From Flaccisagitta enflata (taxonomy: Eukaryota > Chaetognatha > Sagittoidea > Aphragmophora), in contig OZ231126.1 of assembly GCA_965153355.1 (NCBI GenBank), forward strand, positions 97,712,001-97,776,000: a stretch of DNA of 64,000 bases. Reading direction: 5' to 3'. Within the stretch, counting starts at the first letter, position 1. Every line of letters begins with the position of its first letter. Below are positions 44,595 through 55,880 of this stretch, one piece after another. Made by a program: the position numbers and the translations under genes. The notes beneath the pieces are model-generated. The model was not told the DNA's origin, made no database searches, and saw only the letters and a list, made by a program, of their open reading frames with translations.

Positions 44595-47278
44595 CTATGG
44601 AAGCTTTGATCGAGAATAGAATTGGAAGCGGGGGTCTCGCAGGATACGTTCGCGGCAGATGCCTTCACGGGGGTAGTGAAACTAAGGGCCGTCACAGATG
44701 CAGTATCCGACGGAGCGTCGTAAGCGGAAGATGTTGATGGATTGGTGGTTGTTGTTGTTAAACCGGCGCTCGAAGATTCAGCAGCGGCGTTTGCTTCGGA
44801 CAAATTTCCAAGAGCGGCAGAGTTGAGATTTCGTTGATCGGTATGGGGATCTTGACTCGATTTATTTCCCCCTCTCATCGTCGAACCATCCAACGCCACA
44901 TGCTCATCCGGGGCTGGTTTCGGATGAACGTTGAAAGAGGACGTTTCAGCGGTGGTAATTATCTCTTCGGATGACGCCGAATTGGCGAAGATCTCGATTT
45001 CCGCCCTCGAAGACTCCGTTGGACCGAGGCCGGTTGAATGACCGATTCCAACTTCAGAGTTTGACGAAGATGATGGATGAGATTCGACGGAGGAAGTCTC
45101 CTCTTGCTAATGTTGTTGTTATTGTTGTTGTTGTTATTGTTTATTATTGTTATTTGTTGTTATTTGTTGTTATTTATTGTTTATGTTATTGTTGTTGTTG
45201 TTGTTGTTATTTGTTGTTGTTATTATTATTATTTATTGTTGTTGTTATTGTTATTGTTATTATTGTTGTTATTGTTATTTATTTATTGTTTATTTATTTA
45301 TTGTTGTTGTTGTTGTTGTTATTTGTTGTTGTTATTGTTGTTGTTATTGTTATTTATTGTTATTGTTGTTGTTGTTATGTTATTGAACATGTTGTTGTTG
45401 TTGTTGTTGTTCCTTTGATTGTCTTTCCGATTCACTTTCAGCAGCAGAATCGCCTTCAGCGCGTTTAACGTCAAGTTCAGATCTCGTTTGATCAAAAGCC
45501 GAGTTCGTCGTCGTTGCCGACAAAGAGGAGGCGAGTTCTTTTCCTCCTCTTCTGCTTGGAGTCTGCGAACAAGAAGAAGAGGATGCTACTACAGACATCG
45601 AATAATTGAAACTCAATGTTGTATCAACACAATTATCACCCTGAGACTTAACAACATGACCGTCGACAACATCACATACGACAACTTTATTATTAGCAGT
45701 TTCGATATTCGACGTCACCTCTCCAACGAACGGATCACGAGGAAAGTTATCGTCGGAATCAGTTTTCTGAGAAGTAGTATTCATCGTGCCAAGCGGAAAC
45801 GCAACAAGGCGTGAATACGCTGGATTTGTTTTCTGCACAGTGTCATTATCATCATCATCTTTGTCCACCTGAGGAAACGGCGGCGCAAATGGCAGCGTCG
45901 GCGCAGAAGGCAGCGTCGGCGCAGGTGGCAGAAGAGTCGCCAGACTGCTCAAGAAAGACAACGGCGAAGTCAGCGAAGACGATGAGGGTAAAGGCAAGGA
46001 TGCTGCTAACGTCTTCAGCGTCGATAACTGTCGAGTTTTCGGCGACGCCGTGGTGGTCATCTTTGGTGGCGTGGTGGTGGAAATTTTTCTCGCGGCGGCA
46101 AATCGAGGTGGCGTGGTCGTGGATCTTGGTGGCGTGGTCGTGGATCTTGGTGGCGTGGTCGTGGATCTTGGTGGCGTGGTCGTGGATCTTGGTGGCGTGG
46201 TCGTAGATTTCGGTGGCGTATTTGCGAATCTTGGAGGCGTTGTGGGGTATATTTTCAAAGGAGTCTTGTGAGGCGTTCTATAAGGCGAATCGGTGAAAAG
46301 AAACTTGAAAGGACTGGGAGAACAAGCGGCGGCCGCGGCGTCGATATCCGCCTCCTCCATCGCCACCTTCAACAAATCGTCCAACATTTGCGTCCCTTGA
46401 CGATTGTTTTGATTCAGGGGGTTGTTCACGGCTGAATCCGGGGCGGAAGCGACGCCAGACGCGGGCGCTACGAGCGAGATGGCGATACCGTTGAGGGGAA
46501 GTGCCGGCGCGTCGACAGACTGGCGATCGATGATAGCGGCTTCTTCCAACGGCGTGATTCGAATCCGCTTCCGTTTGGTGGGTGTGGTGAAGTCGTCGTT
46601 ATTAACAACGGCGTTAAGTCCGCGGTCTGTATTAACTTCATCATCGCTCGATCGGGTTTTTCTTTTATTCGGCCTTTTGACTGGACTCTTCCGGGGTGAA
46701 GTAGTCGTGTGAAAATGCTGCGCCGTTGATTGAGATACGGAAGAAGCTAAGGAAGATGAAGGCATTTGTTCATCCGTTACAGTAGTCGTGATCAAGGAGG
46801 AAGTGGACGACGGCGGTACCGGCGACGACGACGCGACGATCGTGGTTGACTCATCCACCATCGGAGTGGCGGCGGTGGAGACAATCATGTCCGAGGAGAT
46901 CGGAATCAACATGTTGGAATCGGAAGCCGATGGGATAAAAATAAAAGAAGCTCCGTTGGCGATGCCGCCATTATTGTCTTGATCAAGGAGTTGGGATTGC
47001 GAGGCTGGTAACGGACTGCTTGGAGTTTGACTAGAATGAATACGTCGGTGGATAAAAGAAGACGCGGGGGAGGAGGAGATGAGGGTGGGCGATGGCAACG
47101 CCGTCGAGGACGACGACGCGACGTTGGAGGAATAGGAGACGGGCAAAGGACGCTTGGGGGCGCGATTGCGGGGGATTGCGCGCGATTTAGATGGCGTGAC
47201 GGCGGCGGCGAAACGTTCGTCGAATATCGTCACCGCTTCTTTGTATTTCGGGTACCAAGAGATCAGTTGGGTCAGCTC
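44595..47278 (-). pseudogene. GON4L exon 7 copy A (glutamine-tract expansion, stop)
   Basis: Duplicate of the large exon. Acceptor CTCCTTTAAG (AAG instead of TAG in copy B), donor GTAAAT after 44595. Coding is open from 47278 down to 45380, then the glutamine tract, about 16 codons in copy B, becomes about 300 bp of mixed CAA/AAC/AAT repeats (about 45110-45414) with an in-frame TAA straight after HVQ. The remaining 3' part (to 44595) is still highly similar to copy B. If spliced in, it would truncate the protein. It differs from copy B by several substitutions and by a short in-frame loss/gain in the TTPPRS repeat. Confidence 0.88.
45110..45414. repeat. expanded (CAA/AAT)n in duplicated exon
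   Basis: On the plus strand this is TTGTTGTTATTG-type text of about 300 bp, occupying the position of a short pure glutamine tract in the other copy. Interruptions by TTA introduce stops on the sense strand. Confidence 0.93.
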
Positions 47279-47462
47279 CTTAAAGGAGAGAAGGCGAAAT
47301 CAAGGAATTAGGTTTGAGTGAGCTCCGCTACATTCTATCTTGAAAAAGAAATTTACATCCTACCACAACCAGACCACCATTTAACAGGTCGCCCAAGGGC
47401 AATATGTGGTCAGCGATACCCGTTGCCCTGCTTTGCATGGTTTTGAATTGGAGTGAGAGGAA

Positions 47463-48594
47463 GCAGGGCAGCGGCCCCAAAGGGGACGAAGTCCTGTAAA
47501 GCACAGGGGGATTTTCGTTTGCCCTTCCATTTGTTCATCCATACATCCATCCCCCAGGCCCTCTCATGCCTTAAATCTGCCCTCTCAGGCCTAAAATCTG
47601 CCCTGTCAGGCCGTAAATCTGCCCTCTCAGGCCTTGAATCTCAGGGCAGATTTCTCGCCTGAGAGGCCAGATTTCAGGCCTGAGAGGGCAGATTTCTCGC
47701 CTGAGAGGCCAGATTTCTCGCCTGAGAGGCCAGATTTCAGGCCTGAGGGCAGATTTCAGGCCTGAGAGGACAGATTTCAGGCCTGAGAGGACAGATTTCA
47801 GGCCTGAGAGGACAGATTTCAGGCCTGAGAGGACAGATTTCAGGTCTGAAAGTACAGATTTCAGGCCTCTGAGTACAGCGGCCCTGAAGGGGACAAAGTC
47901 CTGTAGAACACAGGGGGACTTTCTTTAGTACATTTGTCCGTTTGCCTGAGAGGACATGTTTCAGGTCAGAAAGGACAGATTTCAGGCCTTAGAGGACAGA
48001 TTTAAGGCCTGAGAAGGCAGATTCAAAGCCTGAGAGGGCAGCTTTCAGGCCTGAGAGGGCGGATTTCAGGCCTGAAAGGGCCTATTTCAGGACTGAGAGG
48101 TCAGATTTCAGGCCTGGAAGGGCAGATTCCAGGACTGAGAAGGCAGATTTAAAGCCTGGGAGGGCAGATTTCAAGCCTGATAGGAGCTAATTTAAGGCCT
48201 TAGGAGACAGATTACAGAGCCTGAGAAGAGCGAATTTAAAGCCTGAGAGAGGCAGACCCAAAACCCAGTAGAGCAAATTTAAACTTAGAGGACAGGTCTC
48301 AGGCCTGAGAGGGCAGATTCTAGACCTGAGAAGACAGATTCAAGGCCTGAAAGGGCAGATTCAAGGCCTGAGGGTAGATTCAAAGTCTGAGAGGGCTGAT
48401 TTCTGGCCTGAGAGGGCAGATTCGAGGCCTGAGAGGACAGATTTCAGGCCTGAGAGGGCAGATTCAAGGCCTGAGAGGGCAGATTTCAGGCCTGAGAGAG
48501 CTTAGGAGGGGGACGAACAGACGGACGAACGGACGAATGAACGAAAGTCCCACTGCGTTCCACAGGACTTCTTCCCCTTCGGGACCGCTGCCCA
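47463..48594. mobile_element. family-2 TIR element in copy A (two left ends)
   Basis: Left end GGGCAGCGGCCCCAAAGGGG then ACGAAGTCCTGTAAAGCACA; right end (inverted) GGGCAGCGGTCCCGAAGGGG then AAGAAGTCCTGTGGAACGCA. The core is a roughly 21-bp satellite, GGCCTGAGAGGGCAGATTTC. A second left-end copy sits inside at about 47876-47945, absent from copy B, so the satellite plus end was partly duplicated here. Confidence 0.8.
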
Positions 48595-48610
48595 AACAGA
48601 GAAATCGTAC

Positions 48611-48724
48611 CATGGAAGTCAGCGAATCGTATGAGAAGAAAGTTGGGGCGATGGCGGTCGCGTCGACCGACAGGTAGGGAGGAAGTTGGTGATTCTCTTT
48701 AACGTACTTGATTGGATTATTCTC
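48611..48724 (-). pseudogene. GON4L exon 6 copy A (duplicate exon)
   Basis: 114 nt, still open, with CAG acceptor and GTACGA donor. It encodes the same 38 residues as copy B (ENNPIKYVKENHQLPPYLSV and so on) with one synonymous change visible. It can only be used together with the damaged exon 7A: including it after exon 7B would break the frame (phase 2 into phase 0). Probably skipped. Confidence 0.8.
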
Positions 48725-49022
48725 CTGAGAGCACAGAAGGGAATGCGAAGACAAACGTGATTCATTGGATTCGAAACGTTGTGCGATTGGGCTTCGAGGG
48801 CCAACGCAAATAGATCCGTGAGCATACGATACCAATACAAAACTATAAGGCAGTACCTAGGAATGATAGCTATGGTGTAAAAAAGTTCTCTAGTATGTTT
48901 AGATCACATCTATATAGGGTTTTGCCTGCGCCCTAATTCATCTAAGGACATTTTTTTGCTCAGGAAGTCATTAGGTTCACTATTTCGAAGGCGCGGAATT
49001 GACAAAATATTTTTTCATTTTA

Positions 49023-49965
49023 CCGTTACCTGCACAAGTTGAGCTAGCTGCATTATTTCTCATCGCAAAAAAAAAATTAAGTAAGGAGGCTAGAAAAAGG
49101 TCAATCTTGTGTAAAAAAATGTGGGAAATCCAACCGTGACCTTTTCAGAGCCCTACGCGGGGGCGTATAGGAACGGCCCCAAAAAAACACCCAAAAATGG
49201 CTATTTTTGGGTATTTTTGGCCAAAATTTAGTACTTAAATGGAGGCCAAGTGTTTAATTTCATAATTGGGGACACTTCAAGATGTAAGAGACTAGTAAAA
49301 CAAGAATCATGATGATGGGGCTATTGTGGGGTACCTAAAAAGGCCCAAAAAGGGCCCCTAAAACGGAAAAAATGTAGTTTTTTTTTCATTGTGGCTACAA
49401 AAATGAATGGAATGACTTCAAATTTGAAGTGGAAGTTCCTAATAAATGCAACTACAATTATGTAAAAAATTGTCGCCCTCCTTAGATGGCTTCATAGGAA
49501 AATTTGGCCACAAAAAACAAAAATTGCTCCAAAAAAATCAGTTTTTTTAGTTCATTGACCTAAAAACAATATTTTAAGGTCAGGGTACCCCAATTTTTTT
49601 TTTCTCCTTTGCTAATATAAGATGTTTGGAGGTTCAAAAAAAAAAAATTTCAGGCCTTATTTCCCAAAAAATGGCTCAGAGATACTGACCATTTTGAGCG
49701 ACGTGGTAAAAATGAAACTTGAAAATGGTCATTTTTGTGATTTTTAAACAATTATGGGTACAAAAAGGGTCTATTCATTTTTAATTCATAGTTGGGGACA
49801 CTACAAGATGTAAGTTTATAAAGCAGAATCATAATGAGGGCTATTGTAGAGTGCCTAAAAAGGCCCAAAAAGGGCCCCTAAAGCGAAAAAAATGTAGTTT
49901 TTTTTTCATTGTGACTACAAAAATGAATGGAATGACTTCAAATTTGAAATGAAGTTCCTTATAGT
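49023..49965. repeat. spacer between duplications, with 180-bp direct repeat
   Basis: About 943 bp not shared by the two copies. It has two direct copies of a roughly 180-bp block (49261-49440 and 49787-49962) containing AAAAAGGCCCAAAAAGGGCC and AATGAATGGAATGACTTCAA. Copy B begins right after the second block. Confidence 0.8.
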
Positions 49966-50071
49966 AACGGGGCACGCGACTGATACCCTGTAAAGCATGT
50001 TATTCCTTTACTCATTCTTTCTTTACTTTTTTTCCAGATTTTTTTTCCTTTCTATATTTTTTCCTTTCTTC

Positions 50072-50218
50072 TTAGTTGCAAACACGAAACTCTAGAAGAG
50101 CCTTTGTCCATCCGTCGGTCCGTCCGTTGGTCCGTGAGCACGAGTCGAAAAGTGTGAAAACGCGCATTTCCGCCCCTGCCCACCTGTCCGCAACTGGTGG
50201 CTGCATCTGGCCTTGTTT
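50072..50218 (-). mobile_element. hairpin-element family 1, copy m
   Basis: Duplicate of copy k: TTAGTTGCAAACACGAAACT at the tail side, CTGCATCTGGCCTTGTTT at the head side. Confidence 0.7.
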
Positions 50219-50320
50219 CTCCTTCTTCTTCCTCCTTCTTTTTCTTTCTTTTTTTTTTTTCTTTTCTTTTCGTTTTCTTTTTTTTTTTTTTTTGCATTTT
50301 TTTGCATTTTTCTTCTTTTC

Positions 50321-50476
50321 TTTTAGTCGCGCATCGCTTTGGTCCGTCGGTCGGTCGGTTATCATGAGATCTTTCATTTTTTTTTCTATGATTTTATTTC
50401 TTTGACCTCACTGCTCCTGCCCAAATGGTCTGGTGACCTCAAATATGGCCCCTGGTAGCCATGTATCCGGCCTTGT
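50321..50476 (-). mobile_element. hairpin-element family 1, copy n
   Basis: Duplicate of copy l, but the tail side differs (TTTTAGTCGCGCATCGCTTT against TTTTTAGTAGCGTACCC), so this element has changed since the duplication or was converted from another copy. Confidence 0.62.
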
Positions 50477-50646
50477 TCTTTTTATTTTTGTTCATCTTCA
50501 AAGGCCCTCCGAGAGGCCATCATGTTCTTCCGAGTGTCGGGGTTACTGGTTGCTCCACAAAATGCACGTCTGGGTGTCACAGAGCAAAAGCCATCTGTCG
50601 GGCGGTGATGCAATGTGATGTGCATGTTTGATATTTTCTCATTTAC

Positions 50647-53057
50647 CTATGGAAGCTTTGATCGAGAATAGAATTGGAAGCGGGGGTCTCGCAGGATACG
50701 TTCGCGGCAGATGCAGTATCCGACGGAGCGTCGTAAGCGGAAGATGTTGATGGATTGGTGGTTTCCGTAGTCGCTGCTAAACCTGCGCTCGAAGATTCAG
50801 CAGCGGCGTTTGCTTCGGACAAATTTCCAAGAGCGGCAGAGTTAAGACTTCGTTGATCGGTATGGGGATCTTGACTCGATTTATTTCCCCCTCTCATCGT
50901 CGAACCATCCAACGCCACATGCTCATCCGGGGCTGGTTTCGGATGAACGTTGAAAGAGGAAGTTTCAGCGGTGGTAATTATCTCTTCGGATGACGCCGAA
51001 TTGGCGAAGATCTCGATTTCCGCCCTCGAAGACTCCGTTGGACCGAGGCCGGTTGAATGACCGATTCCAACTTCAGAGTTTGACGAAGATGATGGATGAG
51101 GTTCGACGGAGGAAGTCTCCTCTTGCGCTTGTTGTTGTTGTTGTTGTTGCTGTTGCTGTTGTTGTTGTTGTTGTTGTTCCTTTGATTGTCTTTCCGATTC
51201 ACTTTCAGCAGCAGAATCGCCTTCAGCGCGTTTAACGTCAAGTTCAGATCTCGTTTGATCAAAAGCCGAGTTCGTCGTCGTTGCCGACAAAGAGGAGGCG
51301 AGTTCTTTTCCTCCTCTTCTGCTTGGAGTCTGCGAACAAGAAGAAGAGGATGCTACTACAGACATCGAATAATTGAAACTCAAGGTTGTATCAACACAAT
51401 TATCACCCTGAGACTTAACAACATGACCGTCGACAACATCACATACGACAACTTTATTATTAGCAGTTTCGATATTCGACGTCACCTCTCCAACGAACGG
51501 ATCACGAGGAAAGGTATCGTCGGAATCAGTTTTCTGAGAAGTAGTATTCATCGTGCCAAGCGGAAACGCAACAAGGCGTGAATACGCTGGATTTGTTTTC
51601 TGCACAGTGTCATCATCATCATCTTTGTCCACCTGAGGAAACGGCGGCGCAAATGGCAGCGTCGGAGCAGGTGGCCGTGTCGGCGCAGGTGGCAGAAGAG
51701 TCGCCAGACTGCTCAAGAAAGACAACGGCGAAGTCAGCGAAGACGATGAGGGTAAAGGCAAGGATGCTGCTAACATCTTCAGCGTCGATAACTGTCGAGT
51801 TTTCGGCGACGCCGTGGTGGTCATCTTTGGTGGCGTGGTGGTGGAAATTTTTCTCGCGGCGGCAAATCGAGGTGGCGTGGCCGTGGATCTTGGTGGCGTG
51901 GTCGTGGATCTTGGTGGCGTGGTCGTGGATCTTGGTGGCGTGGTCGTGGATCTTGGTGGCGTGGTCGTAGATTTCGGTGGCGTAGATTTCGGTGGCGTAT
52001 TTGCGAATCTTGGAGGCGTTGTGGGGTATATTTTCAAAGGAGTCTTGTGAGGCGTTCTATAAGGCGAATCGGTGAAAAGAAACTTGAAAGGACTGGGAGA
52101 ACAAGCGGCGGCCGCGGCGTCGATATCCGCCTCCTCCATCGCCACCTTCAACAAATCGTCCAACATTTGCGTCCCTTGACGATTGTTTTGATTCAGGGGG
52201 TTGTTCACGGCTGAATCCGGGGCTGAAGCGACGCCAGACGCGGGCGCTACGAGCGAGATGGCGATACCGTTGAGGGGAAGTGCCGGCGCGTCGACAGACT
52301 GGCGATCGATGATAGCGGCTTCTTCCAACGGCGTGATTCGAATCCGCTTCCGTTTGGTGGGTGTGGTGAAGTCGTCGTTATTAACAACGGCGTTAAGTCC
52401 GCGGTCTGTATTAACTTCATCATCGCTCGATCGGGTTTTTCTTTTATTCGGCCTTTTGACTGGACTCTTCCGGGGTGAAGAAGTCGTGTGAAAATGCTGC
52501 GCCGTTGAATGAGATACGGAAGAAGCTATGGAAGATGAAGGCATTTGTTCATCCGTTACAGTAGTCGTGATCAAGGAGGAAGTGGACGACGGCGGTACCG
52601 TCGATGACGACGCGACGATCGTGGTTGACTCATCCACCATCGGAGTGCCGGCGGTGGAGACAATCATGTCCGAGGAGATCGGAATCAACATGTTGGAATC
52701 GGAAGCCGATGGGATAAAAATAAAAGAAGCTCCGTTGGCGATGCCGCCATTATTGTCTTGATCAAGGAGTTGGGATGGCGAGGCTGGTAACGGAATGCTT
52801 GGAGTTTGACTAGAATGAATACGTCGGTGGATAAAAGAAGACGCGGGGGAGGAGGAGATGAGGGTGGGCGATGGCAACGCCGTCGAGGACGACGACGCGA
52901 CGTTGGAGGAATAGGAGACGGGCAAAGGACGCTTGGGGGCGCGATTGCGGGGGACGGCGCGCGATTTAGATGGCGTGACGGCGGCGGCGAAACGTTCGTC
53001 GAATATCGTCACCGCTTCTTTGTATTTCGGGTACCAAGAGATCAGTTGGGTCAGCTC
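50647..53057 (-). CDS. GON4L exon 7 (large Ser/Thr/Pro-rich exon, intact copy B)
   Basis: 2411 nt, fully open. Acceptor CTCCTTTTAG, donor GTAAAT; enters in phase 0, leaves in phase 2 to match exon 8. It starts ELTQLISWYPKYKEAVTIFD. Then come basic and Ser/Thr-rich stretches with a nuclear-localisation-like PNKRKTRSS and TPTKRKRIRITP, a helix TQMLDDLLKVAMEEADIDAA, SPYRTPHKTPLKIYPTTPP, and four to five TTPPRST repeats. A long disordered tail includes a glutamine tract of about 16 CAA/CAG codons. It ends ASNSILDQSFH. The many SP and TP sites suggest proline-directed phosphorylation. Antisense frames here (CCA/GGT-rich) are shadows. Confidence 0.92.
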
Positions 53058-53241
53058 CTAAAAGGAGAGAAGGCGAATTCAAGGAATTGGGTTTGAGTGA
53101 GCTCCGCTACATTTTATCTTGAAAAAGAAATTTACATCCTACCACAACCAGACCACCATTTAACAGGTTGCCCAAGGGCAATATGTGGTCAGCGATACCC
53201 GTTGCCCTGCTTTGCATGGTTTTGAATTGGAGTGAGAGGAA

Positions 53242-54389
53242 GCAGGGTTGCGGCCCCAAAGGGAATGAAGTCCTGTAAAACACAGGGGGATTTTCGTTTG
53301 CCCTTCGATTCGTTCATCCGTACATCCATCCCCCAGGCCCTCTCAGGCCTTAAATCTGCCCTGTGAGGCCGTAAATCTGCCCTTTCAGGCCTTGAATCTG
53401 AGGGCAGATTTCTCGCCTGAGAGGGCAGATTTCAGGCCTGAGAGGGCAGATTTCAGGCCTGAGAGGGCAGATTTCAGGCCTGAGAGGGCAGATTTCAGGC
53501 CTGAGAGGACAGATTTCAGGCCTGAGAGTACAGATTTCAGGCCTGAGAGGACAGATTTCAAGCCTGAGAGGACAGATTTCAAGCCTGAGAGGACAGATTT
53601 CAGGCCTGAGAGGACAGATTTCAGGCCTAAGAGGACAGATTTCAGGCCTAAGAGGACAGATTTCAGGCCTGAGAGGACATATTTCAGGCCTGAGAGGATA
53701 GATTTCAAGCCTGAGAGGACAGATTTCAGGCCTAAGAGGACAGATTTCAGGCCTAAGAGGACAGATTTCAGGCCTAAGAGGACAAACTTCAGGCCTGAAA
53801 GGGCAGATTCAAGGCCTGAGAAGGCAGATTCAAGGCCTGAGAGGGCAGATTCAAGGCCTGAGAGGGCAGATTCAAGGCCTGAGAGGGCAGATTCAAGGCC
53901 TGAGGGTAGATTCAAGGCCTGAGAGGCCCGATTTCAGGACTGAGAGGACAGATTTCAAGCCTGGGAGGGCAGATTTCAGGCCTGATAGGGCAGATTTAAG
54001 GCCTGAGAGGGCAGATTTAAGGCCTGAGAGGGCAGATTTAAGGCCTGAGAGGGCAGATTTAAGGCCTGATAGGGCAGATTTAAGGCCTTAAAGGACAGAT
54101 TTAAGGCCTGAGAGGGCAGATTCAAGGCCTGAGAAGACAGATTCAAGGCCTGAAAGGGCAGATTCAAGGCCTGAGGGTAGATTCAAAGTCTGAGAGGGCT
54201 GATTTCTGGCCTGAGAGGGCAGATTCGAGGCCTGAGAGGACAGATTTCAGGCCTGAGAGGGCAGATTCAAGGCCTGAGAAGGCAGATTTCAGGCCTGAGA
54301 GAGCTTAGGAGGGGGACAAACGGACAGACGAATGAACGAAAGTCCCACTGCGTTCCACAGGACTTCTTCCCCTTCGGGACCGCTGCCCA
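53242..54389. mobile_element. family-2 TIR element in copy B
   Basis: Left end GCGGCCCCAAAGGGAATGAA then GTCCTGTAAAACAC; right end as in copy A. The core is a purer 21-bp satellite (GGCCTGAGAGGACAGATTTC) of about 40 units, with blocks of AGGACAG, AGGGCAG, TTTCAGG, TTCAAGG and TTTAAGG subtypes. Its unit length gives open frames on both strands, which are not genes. Confidence 0.82.
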
Positions 54390-54405
54390 AACAGAGAAAT
54401 CGTAC

Positions 54406-54519
54406 CATGGAAGTCAGCGAATCGTATGAGAAGAAAGTCGGGGCGATGGCGGTCGCGTCGACCGACAGGTAGGGAGGAAGTTGGTGATTCTCTTTAACGT
54501 ATTTGATTGGATTATTCTC
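54406..54519 (-). CDS. GON4L exon 6 (intact copy B)
   Basis: 114 nt, phase 0 at both ends; acceptor GTGCTCTCAG, donor GTACGA. Reads ENNPIKYVKENHQLPPYLSV then DATAIAPTFFSYDSLTSM. The start aligns with human GON4L DNIIKFYKKTKQLPVL. The 3' donor lies 17 bp from the family-2 element. Confidence 0.92.
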
Positions 54520-55020
54520 CTGAGAGCACAGAAGGGAATGCGAAGACAAACGTGATTCATTGGATTCGAAACGTTGTGCGATTGGGCTTCGTGGGCCAAC
54601 GCAAATAGATCCGTGAGCATACCATACCAATACAAAACTATAAGGCAGTACCTAGGAATGATAGCTATGGTGTAAAAATGTCCTCTAGTATGTTTAGATC
54701 ACATCTATATAGATTTTTGCCTGCGCCCTAATTCATCTAAGGACATTTTTTTGCTCAGGAAGTCATTAGGTTCACTATTTTGAAGGCGCGGAATTGACAA
54801 AATATTTTTTCATTTTAGATTGGAAATTTGCGGGGTTTTTTTTGTAGGTCCTTCAAATCTGGGAGCAGGGTTACCAAATTTCACACAAGTCGTTTTTAAT
54901 CCACCCTTTAGCTTTCCCAAAAAGTTTGTGTCTTCCCTTATATTCTCAGTATCATTTTTGATGTCTAGAAAAGTAACAAATAAAATCAAAAAAAGCTTCA
55001 AAATTACAGTCCCACGGCTT

Positions 55021-55880
55021 CAGAAGTCCATGATGGCATACCTGGAAGTCCATGATGGCATACCTGGAAGTCCATGATGGCATACCTGGAAGTCCATGAT
55101 GGCATACCTGGAAGTCCATGATGGCATACCTGGAAGTCCATGATGGCATACCTGGAAGTCCATGATGGCATACCTGGAAGTCCATGATGGCATACCTGGA
55201 AGTCCATGATGGCATACCTGGAAGTCCATGATGGCATACCTGGAAGTCCATGATGGCATACCTGGAAGTCCATGATGGCATACCTTGAAGTCCATGATGG
55301 CATACCTGGAAGTCCATGATGGCATACCTGGAAGTCCATGATGGCATACCTGGAAGTCCATGATGGCATACCTGGAAGTCCATGATGGCATACCTGTTAG
55401 TCCATGATGGCATACCTGTTAGTCCATGATGGCATACCTGTTAGTCCATGATGGCATACCTTGAAGTCCATGATGGCATACCTTGAAGTCCATGATGGCA
55501 TACCTTGAAGTCCATGATGGCATACCTTGAAGTCCATGATGGCATACCTTGAAGTCCATGATGGCATACCTTGAAATCCATGATGGCATACCTTGAAATC
55601 CATGATGGCATACCTTGAAATCCATGATGGCATACCTTGAAATCCATGATGGCATACCTTGAAATCCATGATGGCATACCTTGAAATCCATGATGGCATA
55701 CCTTGAAATCCATGATGGCATACCTTGAAATCCATGATGGCATACCTTGAAATCCATGATGGCATACCTTGAAATCCATGATGGCATACCATGAAATCCA
55801 TTATGGCATACCTTGAAATCCATGATGGTATACCTTAAAATCTATGATGGCATACCTTGAAATCTATGATGGCATACCTG
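55021..55880. repeat. 22-bp minisatellite
   Basis: About 39 copies of TCCATGATGGCATACCTGGA. Variants occur in ordered blocks: CTGGAAGT, then CTGTTAGT (3), then CTTGAAGT (about 6), then CTTGAAAT (about 14). The block order suggests local copying along the array. A few units also occur at 36735-36865. Confidence 0.95.

Larger units (their letters stand above)
43796..49022 (-). repeat. segmental duplication, copy A
   Basis: 5.2-kb unit nearly identical to 49966-54817. It contains two hairpin elements (43901-44042, 44285-44426), a CTTT-rich tract, the degraded copy of the large GON4L exon (44595-47278), a family-2 element (47463-48594) and a copy of exon 6 (48611-48724). Coding parts differ at scattered bases, about 1-2 percent by eye. 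Length differences come from the glutamine repeat and the minisatellite. Confidence 0.95.
49966..54817 (-). repeat. segmental duplication, copy B
   Basis: 4.85-kb unit with intact coding exons 6 and 7 and a family-2 element (53242-54389), plus two hairpin elements (50072-50218, 50321-50476). Its right boundary reads CATTTTA, then unique sequence; the left boundary is at AACGGGGCACGCGAC. Confidence 0.95.

Noticed and set aside
45811-46206. Plus-strand frames opposite GON4L exon 7
   Set aside because: Antisense shadows of the coding exon; the minus-strand frame is much longer and matches exon phases on both sides.
44595-53057. Copies A and B as two separate paralogous genes
   Set aside because: Only two internal exons are repeated, with no start or end exons between them; both lie within one gene.
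53385-53922. 176-codon frames on both strands over the 21-bp repeat
   Set aside because: A unit of 21 bp keeps any stop-free frame open; it lies inside a transposon core.
55013-55880. CRISPR-like array of 22-bp repeats
   Set aside because: The units are contiguous without spacers and the host is eukaryotic; an ordinary minisatellite.
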